Shown here in pieces: positions 28,101-38,259 of a DNA stretch of 64,000 nt. A program made the position numbers and the translations under genes. Each line of letters starts with the position of its first letter. Within the stretch, counting starts at the first letter, position 1. The notes beneath the pieces were generated by a model, which saw only the letters and a list, made by a program, of their open reading frames with translations, did no database searches and was not told the DNA's origin. The DNA is from Avibacterium gallinarum (GTDB lineage: Bacteria > Pseudomonadota > Gammaproteobacteria > Enterobacterales > Pasteurellaceae), in NCBI RefSeq assembly GCF_002921135.1, contig NZ_PQVJ01000011.1, positions 310,001 to 374,000 of the forward strand, given 5' to 3'.

Positions 28101-28502
28101 TTATTCCAGCTCCCCTTGCTGTTTTAAATATTCCAAGACTTTTTGTGTGGCGTGGGAACATTTTTCTTTGTCTTGATAACCAATCCAAGCCAATTCAGCA
28201 ATTTCACTTTCAGGGCGATAATCGCCGATGAAATCCCCTTTGTAGCAGGTGAGCGTTACAACGCAATCCATATTTTTTCCGTCTGCTTGAGCGGAAAATG
28301 CACCGATTCGTTGAAGGCTATTTTCAATTAAGTCGATACCCAATTCTTCTTTAATTTCGCGCGTTAGGGCTTGTTGATCATTTTCGCCTTGCTCTCTTTT
28401 TCCGCCAGGGAGATAAAATTTCTCTTTGCCTTTAGAGCGCGCCATTAATACTTGTTTATCTTTAATGTATAGCCAAGCTAGCTTGTCGATTTGCGTTTTC
28501 AT
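28101..28502 (-). CDS. Nudix hydrolase (MutT-like)
   Basis: The 133-residue protein has a perfect Nudix box at residues 34-56, starting GKREQGE and ending REIKEELGI, in the form G-x5-E-x7-R-E-U-x-E-E-x-G-U. Nudix enzymes split nucleoside diphosphate-linked substrates; the exact substrate cannot be told from the sequence. It is short and lacks extra domains. It lies between ffh (convergent) and the PTS gene, from which a strong terminator separates it. Confidence 0.85.
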   Translation of the reverse strand: MKTQIDKLAWLYIKDKQVLMARSKGKEKFYLPGGKREQGENDQQALTREIKEELGIDLIENSLQRIGAFSAQADGKNMDCVVTLTCYKGDFIGDYRPESEIAELAWIGYQDKEKCSHATQKVLEYLKQQGELE

Positions 28503-28526
28503 TTTTTTGCCTCGCTGAAAATAAAA

Positions 28527-28574
28527 ATCTGCACCTTAAACGCAGAATATTGTATTCCTGTTTAAGGTGCAGAT
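28527..28574 (-). terminator. Terminator of the PTS EIIBC gene
   Basis: Two perfect 15-base arms (ATCTGCACCTTAAAC and its complement) around an 18-base loop, followed on the minus strand by TTTTTATTTT. It ends the EIIBC transcript before the Nudix gene. Confidence 0.85.
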
Positions 28575-28610
28575 CAAAGTGCGGTGCTTTTTTTGCAAAT
28601 TTTATAAAAA

Positions 28611-30074
28611 TTACGCTTTAGCTTGCGCGCGTTTTACTAAAATAACAGAAAGAGTAAACGCAACGGCGAAAGAAATCACCATACCCACGCTGTACATTGC
28701 AAGGCTGTCTGGTTTAATAGACGGAATACCTAAGAACCCTGCTGCGCCAAGTGCTTGCGCTTTCACATTGAAGAATGCGATAAAGGCACTGGATAAACCT
28801 GAACCGATCATTGCTGCTAAGAAAGCTTGGCGATAGCGTAAGTTCACCCCGAACATTGCAGGCTCAGTGATCCCTAATAAAGCAGAAATACCTGAAGGAA
28901 CGGCTAAACCGCGTACTTTTGGATCTTTCAATGCAAATGCCACGCCTAAACAAGCCGCACCCTGTGCGATATTTGACATTGCCGCGATTGGGAAGATGAA
29001 CGTACCGCCCGATAATGACATATTAGAAAGCAGCTGTGTTTCTACGGCGATAAAGGTTTGGTGCATACCGGTGATAACGATTGGTGCATAGAATGTCCCG
29101 AAAATACCGCCACCGATAAAGCCGAGTTTGTCATATAACCAAGTTAAACCGATAGTGATCAAATCCCCTGCTTCACGTCCGATTGGCCCAATCACGGTGA
29201 ACGCAAGTAAACCCGCGATAAAGAGCGAGAACATTGGGGTGATCAAGTTGTCGAGGTAAGATGGAACAAATTTACGGAACGTTTTTTCTAATGTAGCTAG
29301 TACCCAAGCAGAAATTAACGTTGGAACTACTGTGCCTTGGTAGCCCACTTTTTCGATTTCTAAACCGAACACATTCCAGTGTGTGATTTTGCCTTGCGCA
29401 GCGGTAAGGGCATAGTTCCAACCGTCTGCTAATGCAGGGTGAACCAACAACATTCCCAGTGCAGCCCCTAAGAACGGATTTCCGCCGAATTTACGGGTAG
29501 CAGAAAAACCAAGCAACACCGGCAAGAACACGAATGGCGCGTTGGCAATAGTATTAATAAAATCAACAAGATCGGAAAGATTGCTAAAACGATCGACTAC
29601 GGAATAACCTGTAATTGGCTGACCAGAATCGCGCAAGGCTTGTGGTACGTCCCAGAAGAAACCTTGTGCGGTAAGCATACTGTGGATACCCATTAACAAA
29701 CCGCCCGCCACGATAGCAGGGATAATTGGCACGAAAATATCCGCCAAGCCTTTCACCAAGCGCATAATTAGCCCTTGGTTATTTTCTGAAGCTTGTTTTG
29801 CCACTTCATTTTTGGTCATATCGCCGATGTTCAGCTGTTTTGCCATTTCATCGTGTACTTTATTTACGGTACCTGAACCAAAAATAATTTGATACTGGCC
29901 AGAAACTGCAAATTGACCTTTTACGCCATCAATATTTTCGATAGCCTCTTTGTCAATTTTGCCTTCGTCTTTCACCACAATGCGTAAGCGAGTTGCGCAA
30001 TGTGCAAGCGCGCTGATGTTGTCTTTGCCGCCCAGTTTATCAATCACCTGCTTGGCAACATTTGGAAAATTCAT
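28611..30074 (-). CDS. PTS sugar transporter EIIBC, sucrose/trehalose type
   Basis: The 487-residue protein has an EIIB domain (residues 1-90) with the phosphorylated Cys26 in AHCATRLR, followed by GVKGQF and a GSGTVNKVH segment, then an EIIC membrane domain of about ten helices (110-480) containing the conserved GITEPAMFGVNLR. No EIIA domain is fused, so a separate glucose-type EIIA must serve it. Sequence details such as QIIFGSGTVNKVH look closer to sucrose permease ScrA than to TreB as I remember them, but no sucrose or trehalose hydrolase or regulator gene lies nearby, so the sugar is left open. Confidence 0.82.
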   Translation of the reverse strand: MNFPNVAKQVIDKLGGKDNISALAHCATRLRIVVKDEGKIDKEAIENIDGVKGQFAVSGQYQIIFGSGTVNKVHDEMAKQLNIGDMTKNEVAKQASENNQGLIMRLVKGLADIFVPIIPAIVAGGLLMGIHSMLTAQGFFWDVPQALRDSGQPITGYSVVDRFSNLSDLVDFINTIANAPFVFLPVLLGFSATRKFGGNPFLGAALGMLLVHPALADGWNYALTAAQGKITHWNVFGLEIEKVGYQGTVVPTLISAWVLATLEKTFRKFVPSYLDNLITPMFSLFIAGLLAFTVIGPIGREAGDLITIGLTWLYDKLGFIGGGIFGTFYAPIVITGMHQTFIAVETQLLSNMSLSGGTFIFPIAAMSNIAQGAACLGVAFALKDPKVRGLAVPSGISALLGITEPAMFGVNLRYRQAFLAAMIGSGLSSAFIAFFNVKAQALGAAGFLGIPSIKPDSLAMYSVGMVISFAVAFTLSVILVKRAQAKA

Positions 30075-30165
30075 CGGTTTTCTCCTCTTGTTGATGTTGA
30101 ATTAAAATTGCACAGATTCTAGCTAAAACCTTTAAGCGTGGCTAGTGTAATGTGCAAAAACTTTG

Positions 30166-32037
30166 CTAATGATCAACTGAATTTAGCCAGTGTATTAATT
30201 TATCCAAATCTTTCTGCCAATTTTGCGATAGCTGTTCCAAATAATGGGGGATTTCACTTTCCCAATTTGGGTTTTCACTATGCTGGGCTTGTTCGGCGAT
30301 TTGTTGGATACGTTTTAACCCCACCGAACCTGCCGCACCTTTGATTTTATGGGCAATGTTGCCGACTTCAGTTCTGTGCGCGGGTTGAGTTTGATAAATT
30401 TGATAAGCCGCCATTAATTCCGCCATATAATCAGGCATTAGCTGTTGGAAAAGTGCGGTGTTATTTTTTACTGTTTTTACTCCCAATAAAGCGACAAATT
30501 CATTGAGTGTAGCGAAATCTAGTGCGTCATCTTGCGCTATTGTTTCTTCTGTCATTTCTTTGGAAGAACGCTCCGTTGGTGGTAGCGCAATCTCATCAGT
30601 AAAATATTGATAAAGACATTGCGTCAGTGCCTCTAAAGAAAGGGGTTTACGCAGAATATCGTCCATTCCTTGCTGTAAATACGCTTGCTTATCGTGCATT
30701 ACATTGGCAGTGAGCGCAATGAGTGGTGGCAGATAATCATATTCATCATTTTCGTATTTTTTGCGTAAATACTGGGCGATTTGAAAGCCCGACATATCGG
30801 GCAGCTGAATGTCAATGAGCAGCAAGTCATAGCTATTTTGTTCAAATTTTTCAATGGCTTGTTGTCCCGTCATTGCTACATCTACTTCATAACCTAATTT
30901 TTCCAGCACGGATTTCGCCACGATCACATTTACTTCAATATCTTCAATCAGCAAAATACGCAGTTGGCTTGGCAGATGTTGATGATAGGCTAACGGCTTG
31001 CTCACAGACTCGGCTTGAATAGTTAAGGTAAAAACGGAGCCCTTTCCCACCGCACTTTCCACACAGAGATCACCGCCCATTAAATTGGCAATAGTCTTGG
31101 AAACCGCCAAGCCAATGCCACTGCCGGCGTGCTGATATTGATTGGATTGCACGCGGTAATACATTGCGAAAATATTCGCCAGCTCGCTTTCTGCAATGCC
31201 AATACCCGTATCGGAAATGGCGAAAGCAAATTGCTGTTCGCCAGTTCGGCTAACTTTCAGCTTGATCACGCCTTTTGGGGTGAATTTCACCGCATTATTA
31301 ATTAAGTTCCATAAAATTTGGCTTAATCTGGCACTATCTAGCATCAGCCATTGCGGTAAATCGGGTTCGTATTCCAGTTCAAATTTTAGCTGATTTTGCT
31401 CCGCCATTAAGGTGGCAAAATTGGCAATATCATTAAGAAAGGCATAAAAATCCGTTTCTTTGCGGTTTAACTCAATTTTGTGCGCATCAATTTTTTCCAA
31501 ATCAATAATATCGCTAAAAATATGCCCTAAAGACACCGCGCTCATATTAATGGTTTTCAGATAATTGCGTTGTTCTTGGTTTAATTTGCCATCAAGTAAA
31601 ATACGGCTTAAGCCAATAATGCCGTTCAGTGGCGTGCGTAATTCGTGGCTAATGGTGGTCATCAAGGCGGTTTTGTTACGGCTGTTTTGCTCTAAATCAT
31701 TTAATGCCACAGAAAGTTTTTTTTCTGCCACCATTCTTTCCGATACTTCACGGCGTAAATTTTCCACTAATTTGGCTAATTCAAGGCGAGATTTTTCCAG
31801 TTTTTCCACCAAAAGAGTGAAGAAATAGATTACAAAGGGGGCGGAAATCAAGCCAAACACCACGGAACGCACCACGTCCGTCCAATAAACCGTTCCCACC
31901 ACTATAAAGCTCAACAGCATTTGGGTACAAAGGGCGAGTATTGCAAGCACTAAAACGCCGAGTAAGGAAAATTTAACTCGTCCAAGACGAATCACCCAAT
32001 CCACATAACGTTGTGCGAAGTGTTTGATATTTCTCAT
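30166..32037 (-). CDS. arcB: ArcB, anoxic redox sensor kinase
   Basis: ArcB responds to the quinone pool and passes phosphate to ArcA. From the ATG at 32037 (with AAGG upstream) the protein has 623 residues; a longer frame of ten codons is less likely. It has two membrane helices (about 22-45 and 53-78), a coiled coil, the HisKA His131 in TISHELRTPLNG, the ATPase domain with SDTGIGIAESEL and GSGIGLAVSK, a receiver domain with DLLLIDIQLPDMSG (Asp near 410), and a C-terminal HPt domain with His in IAHKIKGAAGSVG. There is no room for the PAS domain of E. coli ArcB (778 residues), as in H. influenzae. Confidence 0.95.
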   Translation of the reverse strand: MRNIKHFAQRYVDWVIRLGRVKFSLLGVLVLAILALCTQMLLSFIVVGTVYWTDVVRSVVFGLISAPFVIYFFTLLVEKLEKSRLELAKLVENLRREVSERMVAEKKLSVALNDLEQNSRNKTALMTTISHELRTPLNGIIGLSRILLDGKLNQEQRNYLKTINMSAVSLGHIFSDIIDLEKIDAHKIELNRKETDFYAFLNDIANFATLMAEQNQLKFELEYEPDLPQWLMLDSARLSQILWNLINNAVKFTPKGVIKLKVSRTGEQQFAFAISDTGIGIAESELANIFAMYYRVQSNQYQHAGSGIGLAVSKTIANLMGGDLCVESAVGKGSVFTLTIQAESVSKPLAYHQHLPSQLRILLIEDIEVNVIVAKSVLEKLGYEVDVAMTGQQAIEKFEQNSYDLLLIDIQLPDMSGFQIAQYLRKKYENDEYDYLPPLIALTANVMHDKQAYLQQGMDDILRKPLSLEALTQCLYQYFTDEIALPPTERSSKEMTEETIAQDDALDFATLNEFVALLGVKTVKNNTALFQQLMPDYMAELMAAYQIYQTQPAHRTEVGNIAHKIKGAAGSVGLKRIQQIAEQAQHSENPNWESEIPHYLEQLSQNWQKDLDKLIHWLNSVDH

Positions 32038-32105
32038 TTTACAACCTTGATTTAGCCAAATAGACAATGGCGTTATGATAACAACAACGCATAAAAAAAG
32101 AGATA

Positions 32106-32138
32106 AAAATTTGCCCTAGACAACGCTAGGGCAAAATT
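32106..32138 (-). terminator. Terminator after infA
   Basis: Stem TTGCCCTAG / CTAGGGCAA with AT-rich ends, followed by T bases on the minus strand. Confidence 0.75.
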
Positions 32139-32169
32139 TGAATAGGTAAGAAGAAAAATGATGCGATAA

Positions 32170-32406
<237 letters not shown>

Positions 32407-32567
32407 TTAATAAATAAGTCAAAAAACGGGCGAATTATACTCTTATCAATCGCATTCACCAAGTTTTTTCTAGAAATTTAGTCTAATGCACAAGTTTTGA
32501 TAAATTGTGGTAAAATCCGCCGCCGTAAAATTCACTTCATTTTTTATCTTCAATTAAGGACACATTT

Positions 32568-33116
32568 ATGAATATTGCCACCCCACAAGCGGTGCTAGAT
32601 TTTTGGTTTAGCGAAGAAAATCAGCCGTTCTGGTTTGTGAAAAGCGATGAATTTGATGACAAAATTCGCGAAAAATTTGACCGCACTTTAAAAGCCGCTG
32701 CGCAAGGTGAATGCGCCAACTGGCGTGAAACTATTGAAGGACGCTTGGCGGAAATCATCGTGTTAGATCAATTCTCGCGCAATTTATATCGCAACACCCC
32801 AGCTGCTTTTGCACAGGATTCAATGGCGTTAGTGCTGGCTCAGGAAGCCATTAAACAGCCAAATTTTGCTAACTTACCGACCGTATGGCGTAAATTTATG
32901 ATTATGCCTTATATGCACAGTGAATCTGCCTTGATTCATCAGCAAGCGGTGGAATTATTTACCGCGCTCAATGATGATTACACCTTAGATTTTGAACTGC
33001 GCCATAAAGCGATTATTGATAAATTTAATCGTTATCCGCATCGTAATGCAATTTTAAATCGCACATCAACCGCGGAAGAAATCGAATTTTTAAACCAGCC
33101 TAATTCTTCTTTTTAA
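32568..33116 (+). CDS. DUF924 family protein
   Basis: The 182-residue soluble protein has the DUF924 signatures VLDFWFSEENQPFWF near the N-terminus, LDQFSRNLYRNTPAAFAQD in the middle (about 64-82) and a late segment containing RYPHRNAILNRTST. The fold is a helical TPR-like bundle; the function is unknown. AAGGACAC precedes the ATG. The LtrA gene follows after 13 bases, so the two are probably cotranscribed. A USS core (ACCGCACTT) lies within the coding region at about 32681. Confidence 0.86.
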   Translation: MNIATPQAVLDFWFSEENQPFWFVKSDEFDDKIREKFDRTLKAAAQGECANWRETIEGRLAEIIVLDQFSRNLYRNTPAAFAQDSMALVLAQEAIKQPNFANLPTVWRKFMIMPYMHSESALIHQQAVELFTALNDDYTLDFELRHKAIIDKFNRYPHRNAILNRTSTAEEIEFLNQPNSSF

Positions 33117-33129
33117 TTCGGAGTATTGA

Positions 33130-34338
33130 ATGATTCATAAATTAATGAAAGCTCGTGATCACCACGAAGTCCATCGTGTTGCCACCACATTAGAGCTTTA
33201 TTTTGATTTAGTTTTCGTGATCGCCATTGCAGCGACTGCAAGCGGTTTGCATCACGCCCTTGCGGCGCATCATTTCAGTGAAGGCTTAATCCATTTTGCC
33301 ACTTCATTTTTCTGCGTGTGGTGGGCGTGGATGAACTTTACTTGGTTTGCCTCTGCTTACGATAATGATGATTTTACTTATCGTATCGTAACAATGGTGC
33401 AAATGTTCGGCGCGATTATTTTAGCTATCGGCATTAATAATGTATTTGAGCACAACGATTATGTGATGATTTTGATCGGCTACATCGTAATGCGTGTGGC
33501 AATGGCATATCAATGGTTTCGTGCTGCAAAAGGTGATCCAGAGCGCCGCACCACCTGCTTACGTTATGCCTTCGGAATTATTTTCGCACAAATTTGTTGG
33601 ACTATTGTGGCATTAAAATTCCCTTATTTATTCAACACCTTATTCCCATTCTTAGCCTTGCTTGAGCTTTCTGTGCCGGCCTGGGCGGAAAGCGCCAACA
33701 AAACCCCTTGGCACCCACATCACATTTCTGAGCGTTACGGCTTATTAGTGATTATCGTTTTGGGCGAAGGCATTTTGGGTGCAACTAACGCCATCACCCC
33801 ATTATTCCACAGCAATGAAGCAATGCTCACCGAAGCATTCCCATTAGGCTTAGGGATTTCAGCATTAATGTTCTCTCTTTGGTGGCTTTATTTCAAAATG
33901 CCGTGGGGCGAATTTTTACACAGCGATCGCACGTTAAATAATGCCTTAGTCTATGGTTACGGGCATTTATTGATTTTCATCGCGCTCACTGCGTTAGGTT
34001 CAGGCTTAGAATTATTAGCGGACTCCGTGAAAGAATTTGGCACAATGGCGGAAGTGGTGGAACACGTAAGTTCAAATGCACATTCTGTTTCGCCTTTATT
34101 TGCAATGACCGTGTTAAGCATTTGCTCGGCGGTTTACCTCATTGCCTTAGCATTCTTGCGTTGGTACTTAGACAAAGACACCAATTACAGCGTGATCGGT
34201 TTTGTGCTTGCTATTGCAGCGACTTTCCTTGGCGTACTCTGCGTGTATTTAGGTATGCCGTTGCAATGGTCAATTTGGTTCACCGTGATTGCACCAATTG
34301 CAATGATCTCATTCTATAAAACGAAGCCAATTGGTTAA
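33130..34338 (+). CDS. LtrA family membrane protein (low temperature requirement A)
   Basis: The 402-residue protein has about ten hydrophobic segments and the LtrA start signature VATTLELYFDLVFVIAIAA, with the RYGLLVIIVLGEGI segment near residue 205. The family is named from Listeria, where a member was needed for growth in the cold; the molecular role is unknown. GGAG stands ahead of the ATG. It follows the DUF924 gene closely and is ended by a hairpin. Confidence 0.85.
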   Translation: MIHKLMKARDHHEVHRVATTLELYFDLVFVIAIAATASGLHHALAAHHFSEGLIHFATSFFCVWWAWMNFTWFASAYDNDDFTYRIVTMVQMFGAIILAIGINNVFEHNDYVMILIGYIVMRVAMAYQWFRAAKGDPERRTTCLRYAFGIIFAQICWTIVALKFPYLFNTLFPFLALLELSVPAWAESANKTPWHPHHISERYGLLVIIVLGEGILGATNAITPLFHSNEAMLTEAFPLGLGISALMFSLWWLYFKMPWGEFLHSDRTLNNALVYGYGHLLIFIALTALGSGLELLADSVKEFGTMAEVVEHVSSNAHSVSPLFAMTVLSICSAVYLIALAFLRWYLDKDTNYSVIGFVLAIAATFLGVLCVYLGMPLQWSIWFTVIAPIAMISFYKTKPIG

Positions 34339-34352
34339 GTTTCATTGATCTT

Positions 34353-34385
34353 TCCCCTAGCTGAAAAAATGGGCTAGGGGAGATT
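34353..34385 (+). terminator. Probable terminator after the LtrA gene
   Basis: Perfect stem CCCCTAGC / GCTAGGGG with an A-rich loop; the following T run is weak (GATTTAACATTTT). Confidence 0.55.
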
Positions 34386-34452
34386 TAACATTTTGATTTT
34401 TCTCACTCTTGTATTAGGATAACTAAACCTAATCTAAATAAGGAAGAGCATT

Positions 34453-35760
34453 ATGTTAATTCACCTTTCAACACAACCTGCCAGCCCAGTTTGGGGCGAA
34501 AATGCATTATTGAGTTTTGCAAATGACGAAGGCACGGTTCACCTTAAACAAAATTCCACAAATTCCGACCGCACTTTAATTCAAAAAGCCGCGCGTAAAT
34601 TGCGTAATCAAGGCATTAAAGAGGTGGAATTAGTGGGCGAAAATTGGGATTTAGAAAACTGTTGGGCGTTTTATCAAGGTTTTTATTCTGCAAAACAGGA
34701 TTATGCCATTGAGTTTCCTCATTTAGATGACGAACCGCAAGCAGAGCTATTTGCCCGTATTCAGTGCGGTGATTTTGTTAGAGAAATCATTAATTTACCT
34801 TCCGATGTTATCACACCACAAAAATTAGCTGAACGCGCGGCGCAATTTATTGCGGAGCTTGCGGCAGAATACGCCAATGAAAGTGCGGTGAATTTTGAGA
34901 TTATTTCTGGCGAAGCCTTATTAGAGAAAAATTATCAAGGCATTTGGAATGTGGGCAAAGCCTCCAACCATAAGCCAGCAATGTTGCAATTAGACTTCAA
35001 TCCAAGCCAAGATCCAAACGCCCCTGTTTTAGCTTGTTTAGTAGGTAAAGGGATCACCTTTGACAGTGGTGGTTATAGCTTAAAGCCAAGTGATTCAATG
35101 TCCACAATGCGCACTGATATGGGGGGCGCAGCCTTAGTTACCGGTGCATTAGGTATGGCCATTGCAGGCGGTTTAAACCAGCGAGTGAAGCTTTATCTTT
35201 GCTGCGCGGAAAATATGGTAAGCGCCGAAGCAATGAAGTTGGGCGATATTATCACTTATCGTAATGGCGTAACCGCGGAAGTGTTGAATACCGATGCAGA
35301 AGGGCGTTTAGTGCTGGCTGATGGCTTAATTGAAGCGGATAAGCAAAATCCAACATTTATTATTGATTGTGCAACCTTAACGGGCGCAGCAAAAATGGCG
35401 GTGGGCAATGATTATCACAGCGTGCTTTCAATGGATAACGAACTCGTTGCAAGCCTATTTAACGCTGCACAAATGGCTAACGAGCCTTTCTGGCGTTTGC
35501 CTTTTGAAGAATTTCACCGCGCACAGATCAGCTCTCAATTTGCCCAAATCGCCAATATCGGCACCGTGCCAGTGGGCGCGGGCGCAAGTACCGCAACAGC
35601 ATTTTTATCTTACTTTGTGAAAAATTACCAACGCCATTGGCTGCACATTGATTGCTCTGCAACTTATCGCAAATCAGCCAGTGATTTATGGGCAACAGGC
35701 GCAACAGGCATTGGCGTGCAGACCTTGGCGCATCTTTTACTCAACCAAGCAAATTCATAG
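34453..35760 (+). CDS. pepB: Peptidase B (M17 leucyl aminopeptidase family)
   Basis: PepB removes N-terminal residues from peptides in the cytoplasm with two metal ions. The 435-residue protein carries the active-site Lys in [16 protein letters not shown] and the M17 signature [14 protein letters not shown] near residue 278, with metal ligands in TDMGGAAL. The size and gene position next to ndk match PepB rather than the larger PepA. The ndk gene follows after 9 bases. AAGGAAGAG lies ahead of the ATG. Confidence 0.93.
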   Translation: MLIHLSTQPASPVWGENALLSFANDEGTVHLKQNSTNSDRTLIQKAARKLRNQGIKEVELVGENWDLENCWAFYQGFYSAKQDYAIEFPHLDDEPQAELFARIQCGDFVREIINLPSDVITPQKLAERAAQFIAELAAEYANESAVNFEIISGEALLEKNYQGIWNVGKASNHKPAMLQLDFNPSQDPNAPVLACLVGKGITFDSGGYSLKPSDSMSTMRTDMGGAALVTGALGMAIAGGLNQRVKLYLCCAENMVSAEAMKLGDIITYRNGVTAEVLNTDAEGRLVLADGLIEADKQNPTFIIDCATLTGAAKMAVGNDYHSVLSMDNELVASLFNAAQMANEPFWRLPFEEFHRAQISSQFAQIANIGTVPVGAGASTATAFLSYFVKNYQRHWLHIDCSATYRKSASDLWATGATGIGVQTLAHLLLNQANS

Positions 35761-35769
35761 GAGGAACGC

Positions 35770-36195
35770 GTGGAACGGACATTATCCATTATTAAACCTG
35801 ATGCGGTAGAGCGTAATTTAATTGGCAAAATTCTCAGCCGCTTAGAAAGTGAAGGGTTTCACATCATCGCAATGAAAATGGTGCATTTAACGCAAACACA
35901 AGCAGAAGGGTTCTATGCGGAACATCAAGGAAAGCCATTTTTTGATGATTTGGTGAAATATATGACTTCCGCACCAGTGGTGGTTTCTGTGCTAGAAAAA
36001 GAAAATGCGATAAAAAACTACCGCACTTTAATGGGCAAAACTAACCCTGAAGAAGCCGATGAAGGCACATTGCGCAAAGAATTTGCTTTAAGCAAAACAC
36101 AAAACTGTGTTCACGGCTCTGATAGCCCAGAAAGTGCTGCCCGTGAAATTGCTTATTTCTTTGCTGGCGAAGAAATTTGCCCAAGAGCAGAGTAA
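35770..36195 (+). CDS. ndk: Nucleoside diphosphate kinase
   Basis: Ndk moves the terminal phosphate of ATP to other nucleoside diphosphates through a phospho-His. The 141-residue protein has the active His115 in [12 protein letters not shown] and the N-terminal [12 protein letters not shown]. The start is GTG, with GAGGAACGC directly ahead, and no in-frame ATG precedes the conserved N-terminus. It is cotranscribed with pepB and ended by a two-way terminator shared with pfkA. Confidence 0.96.
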   Translation: MERTLSIIKPDAVERNLIGKILSRLESEGFHIIAMKMVHLTQTQAEGFYAEHQGKPFFDDLVKYMTSAPVVVSVLEKENAIKNYRTLMGKTNPEEADEGTLRKEFALSKTQNCVHGSDSPESAAREIAYFFAGEEICPRAE

Positions 36196-36214
36196 TTTCG
36201 TGCTTTTTTAAAGC

Positions 36215-36246
36215 AAAAGAGCCAATAAAAATTGGCTCTTTTTTAT
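36215..36246. terminator. Two-way terminator between ndk and pfkA
   Basis: AAAAGAGCCAAT / ATTGGCTCTTTT, loop AAAA, with T bases on either strand. Confidence 0.88.
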
Positions 36247-36265
36247 AAGCATAAAAAATAGAAAA

Positions 36266-37231
36266 TTAATCCAAACGGGCTGCCATTTTGAGCCAGTCAG
36301 CTTTAAATTCACGGCGCATATTATTGATTGCGTCAATAATATCGTGATGAACAAGTTGTTCGTTTTGAATGCCCACGCAGTAACCACCTTTGCCTTGTAA
36401 AAGCAGATCTACTGCATAAACACCCATACGTGAAGCTAAAATACGGTCAAAGGCGCAAGGTGTACCACCACGTTGGATATGCCCTAAAATGGTTGCGCGA
36501 GTTTCGTGTTTTACACGGGCTTCAATTTCTTTGGCTAACTCATTCACATCACAAATATGCTCTGTCATTGCAATGATTGCGTGGCGTTTACCTCTCAAAA
36601 TACTACGTTCGATTTGTTGAATTAAGGCTTCGCGGTCAAATTCTACTTCTGACGCTACAATGTATTCACAGCCACCTGCAATCCCCGCTGAAATGGTTAA
36701 GTCGCTACAATGTCTGCCCATTAATTCCACGATTGAAATACGTTGGTGCGAACTTGAGGTATCACGCAAGCGGTCAATGGCCGTTACCGCCGTTTCTAAT
36801 GCGGTTTGATAGCCGATGGTGTAGTCTGTTCCTGCTACATCGTTATCAATAGTGCCGGGGATACCCACGCAAGGGAAGCCGTGTTCTTCGGTAAGCAATT
36901 TTGCCCCCATATAAGAACCGTCTCCGCCGATAACAACGAGCGCATCAATACCGTGGGAACGTAAAATTTCCGCACATTTCGCCCGCACTTCTGGGTTTTT
37001 AAATTCTGGGAAACGTGCTGAACCAAGGAATGTTCCGCCGCGGTTAATAATATCTGATACGCTATAACGTGTTAATTGCTTAATTTTATTGTTATAAAGT
37101 CCATGGTAGCCATCATAGATCCCATAAACTTCTAAGCCTTCACCTAATGCTGAACGAACCACGCCACGGATCGCAGCATTCATTCCAGGGGCGTCCCCAC
37201 CACTTGTTAATACGGCAATTTTTTTAATCAT
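36266..37231 (-). CDS. pfkA: 6-phosphofructokinase
   Basis: The 321-residue enzyme phosphorylates fructose-6-phosphate with ATP in glycolysis. Visible motifs are [17 protein letters not shown] at the N-terminus (ATP loop), [14 protein letters not shown], the catalytic [12 protein letters not shown], and [10 protein letters not shown]. The length fits the allosteric bacterial type. It is a single gene, divergent from nothing close, about 110 bases downstream of fieF. Confidence 0.97.
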   Translation of the reverse strand: MIKKIAVLTSGGDAPGMNAAIRGVVRSALGEGLEVYGIYDGYHGLYNNKIKQLTRYSVSDIINRGGTFLGSARFPEFKNPEVRAKCAEILRSHGIDALVVIGGDGSYMGAKLLTEEHGFPCVGIPGTIDNDVAGTDYTIGYQTALETAVTAIDRLRDTSSSHQRISIVELMGRHCSDLTISAGIAGGCEYIVASEVEFDREALIQQIERSILRGKRHAIIAMTEHICDVNELAKEIEARVKHETRATILGHIQRGGTPCAFDRILASRMGVYAVDLLLQGKGGYCVGIQNEQLVHHDIIDAINNMRREFKADWLKMAARLD

Positions 37232-37344
37232 AATCGTTAATACCTTTATTCAAAGTTAATAATATAAAAACTGTGCGTAGCTTACACTATTCGCCAAATC
37301 CGCTCTAGAAAAATTTCGTGAATTCTATCACATTTTGATTTAGG

Positions 37345-38259
37345 TTAAGTATTTGGCTGTAAGCTATCAGCTTGAGCTTGTTCAATCTGCACCACGCTGG
37401 TTGGTTCGTGATGAATTACTATATCCACGCGGGGAAAACATTGGCGTAAACGCTGTTCAAGATGATCGGTAATTTGATGCGCTTCGACAAAAGAGAGATG
37501 ATCATCGAGTTCTAAATGAAATTGAATGAAGCGAATTGCCCCTGAACGGCGTGTACGCAAATCGTGAAAGCCTAAAATATTCGGCTGCGATTGAATCACC
37601 TGTTCAATTTGCGCAATTTCTTCTGGCGGCAAGGCTTGGTCGAGCAATAACTGAATAGCATCGTAAAACATTTTTGCCGCATTACATAAAATATATAAAG
37701 CAATCAAAATAGCAAAAATCGCATCAGCCCACAGCGCCCCCCATAAACTCAAGCCTAAGGAACATAAAATGGCAATATTCATCAGCAAATCCGTTTGATA
37801 GTGCAAGCGATCCGCCTTAATCGCAGGGCTATCTGTTTGCTTGATGATATGGCTTTGATACAGCACTAGCAGCAAAGTTGCCACAATGGAAAATAGCGTA
37901 ACCATAATGCCAAGATAGGTTTGATTTAACGGCTGCGGTGAAGTTAAACGGTAAATCCCTTGTAATAAAAGGAAGATCGCACTACCAGAAATAAACGCAC
38001 TTTGAATAAGTGAAGCAAGTGATTCCGCTTTGCCGTGTCCAAAAGAATGGTTGTGATCCGCTGGCATTAGGGCAAAACGCAAGATCAGCATATTCATAAA
38101 AGAGGCTAATAAATCCAGCGTAGAATCCGTAATGGACGCTAGCATACTGACGGAGTCCGTTTTCCACCACGCAAAGCCTTTGATTAAAATCAACAGCAAG
38201 GCGGTGAAAATGGCACAATTCGCCGCCCGTTTCACCTGTTTAGAATAGACTTCTTGCAT
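37345..38259 (-). CDS. fieF: FieF-type cation diffusion facilitator
   Basis: The 304-residue CDF protein exports divalent metals (zinc, iron or cadmium in E. coli FieF/YiiP) against protons. It has six membrane segments; the metal site residues sit in SITDSTLDLLASF and DRLHYQTDLLMN, and the family motif DHNHSFGHGKAESLASL follows the second helix. The cytoplasmic C-terminal metal-binding domain includes GFHDLRTRRSGAIRFIQFHLEL. The start overlaps the upstream lipoprotein stop by one base (TAATG). Confidence 0.92.
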   Translation of the reverse strand: MQEVYSKQVKRAANCAIFTALLLILIKGFAWWKTDSVSMLASITDSTLDLLASFMNMLILRFALMPADHNHSFGHGKAESLASLIQSAFISGSAIFLLLQGIYRLTSPQPLNQTYLGIMVTLFSIVATLLLVLYQSHIIKQTDSPAIKADRLHYQTDLLMNIAILCSLGLSLWGALWADAIFAILIALYILCNAAKMFYDAIQLLLDQALPPEEIAQIEQVIQSQPNILGFHDLRTRRSGAIRFIQFHLELDDHLSFVEAHQITDHLEQRLRQCFPRVDIVIHHEPTSVVQIEQAQADSLQPNT

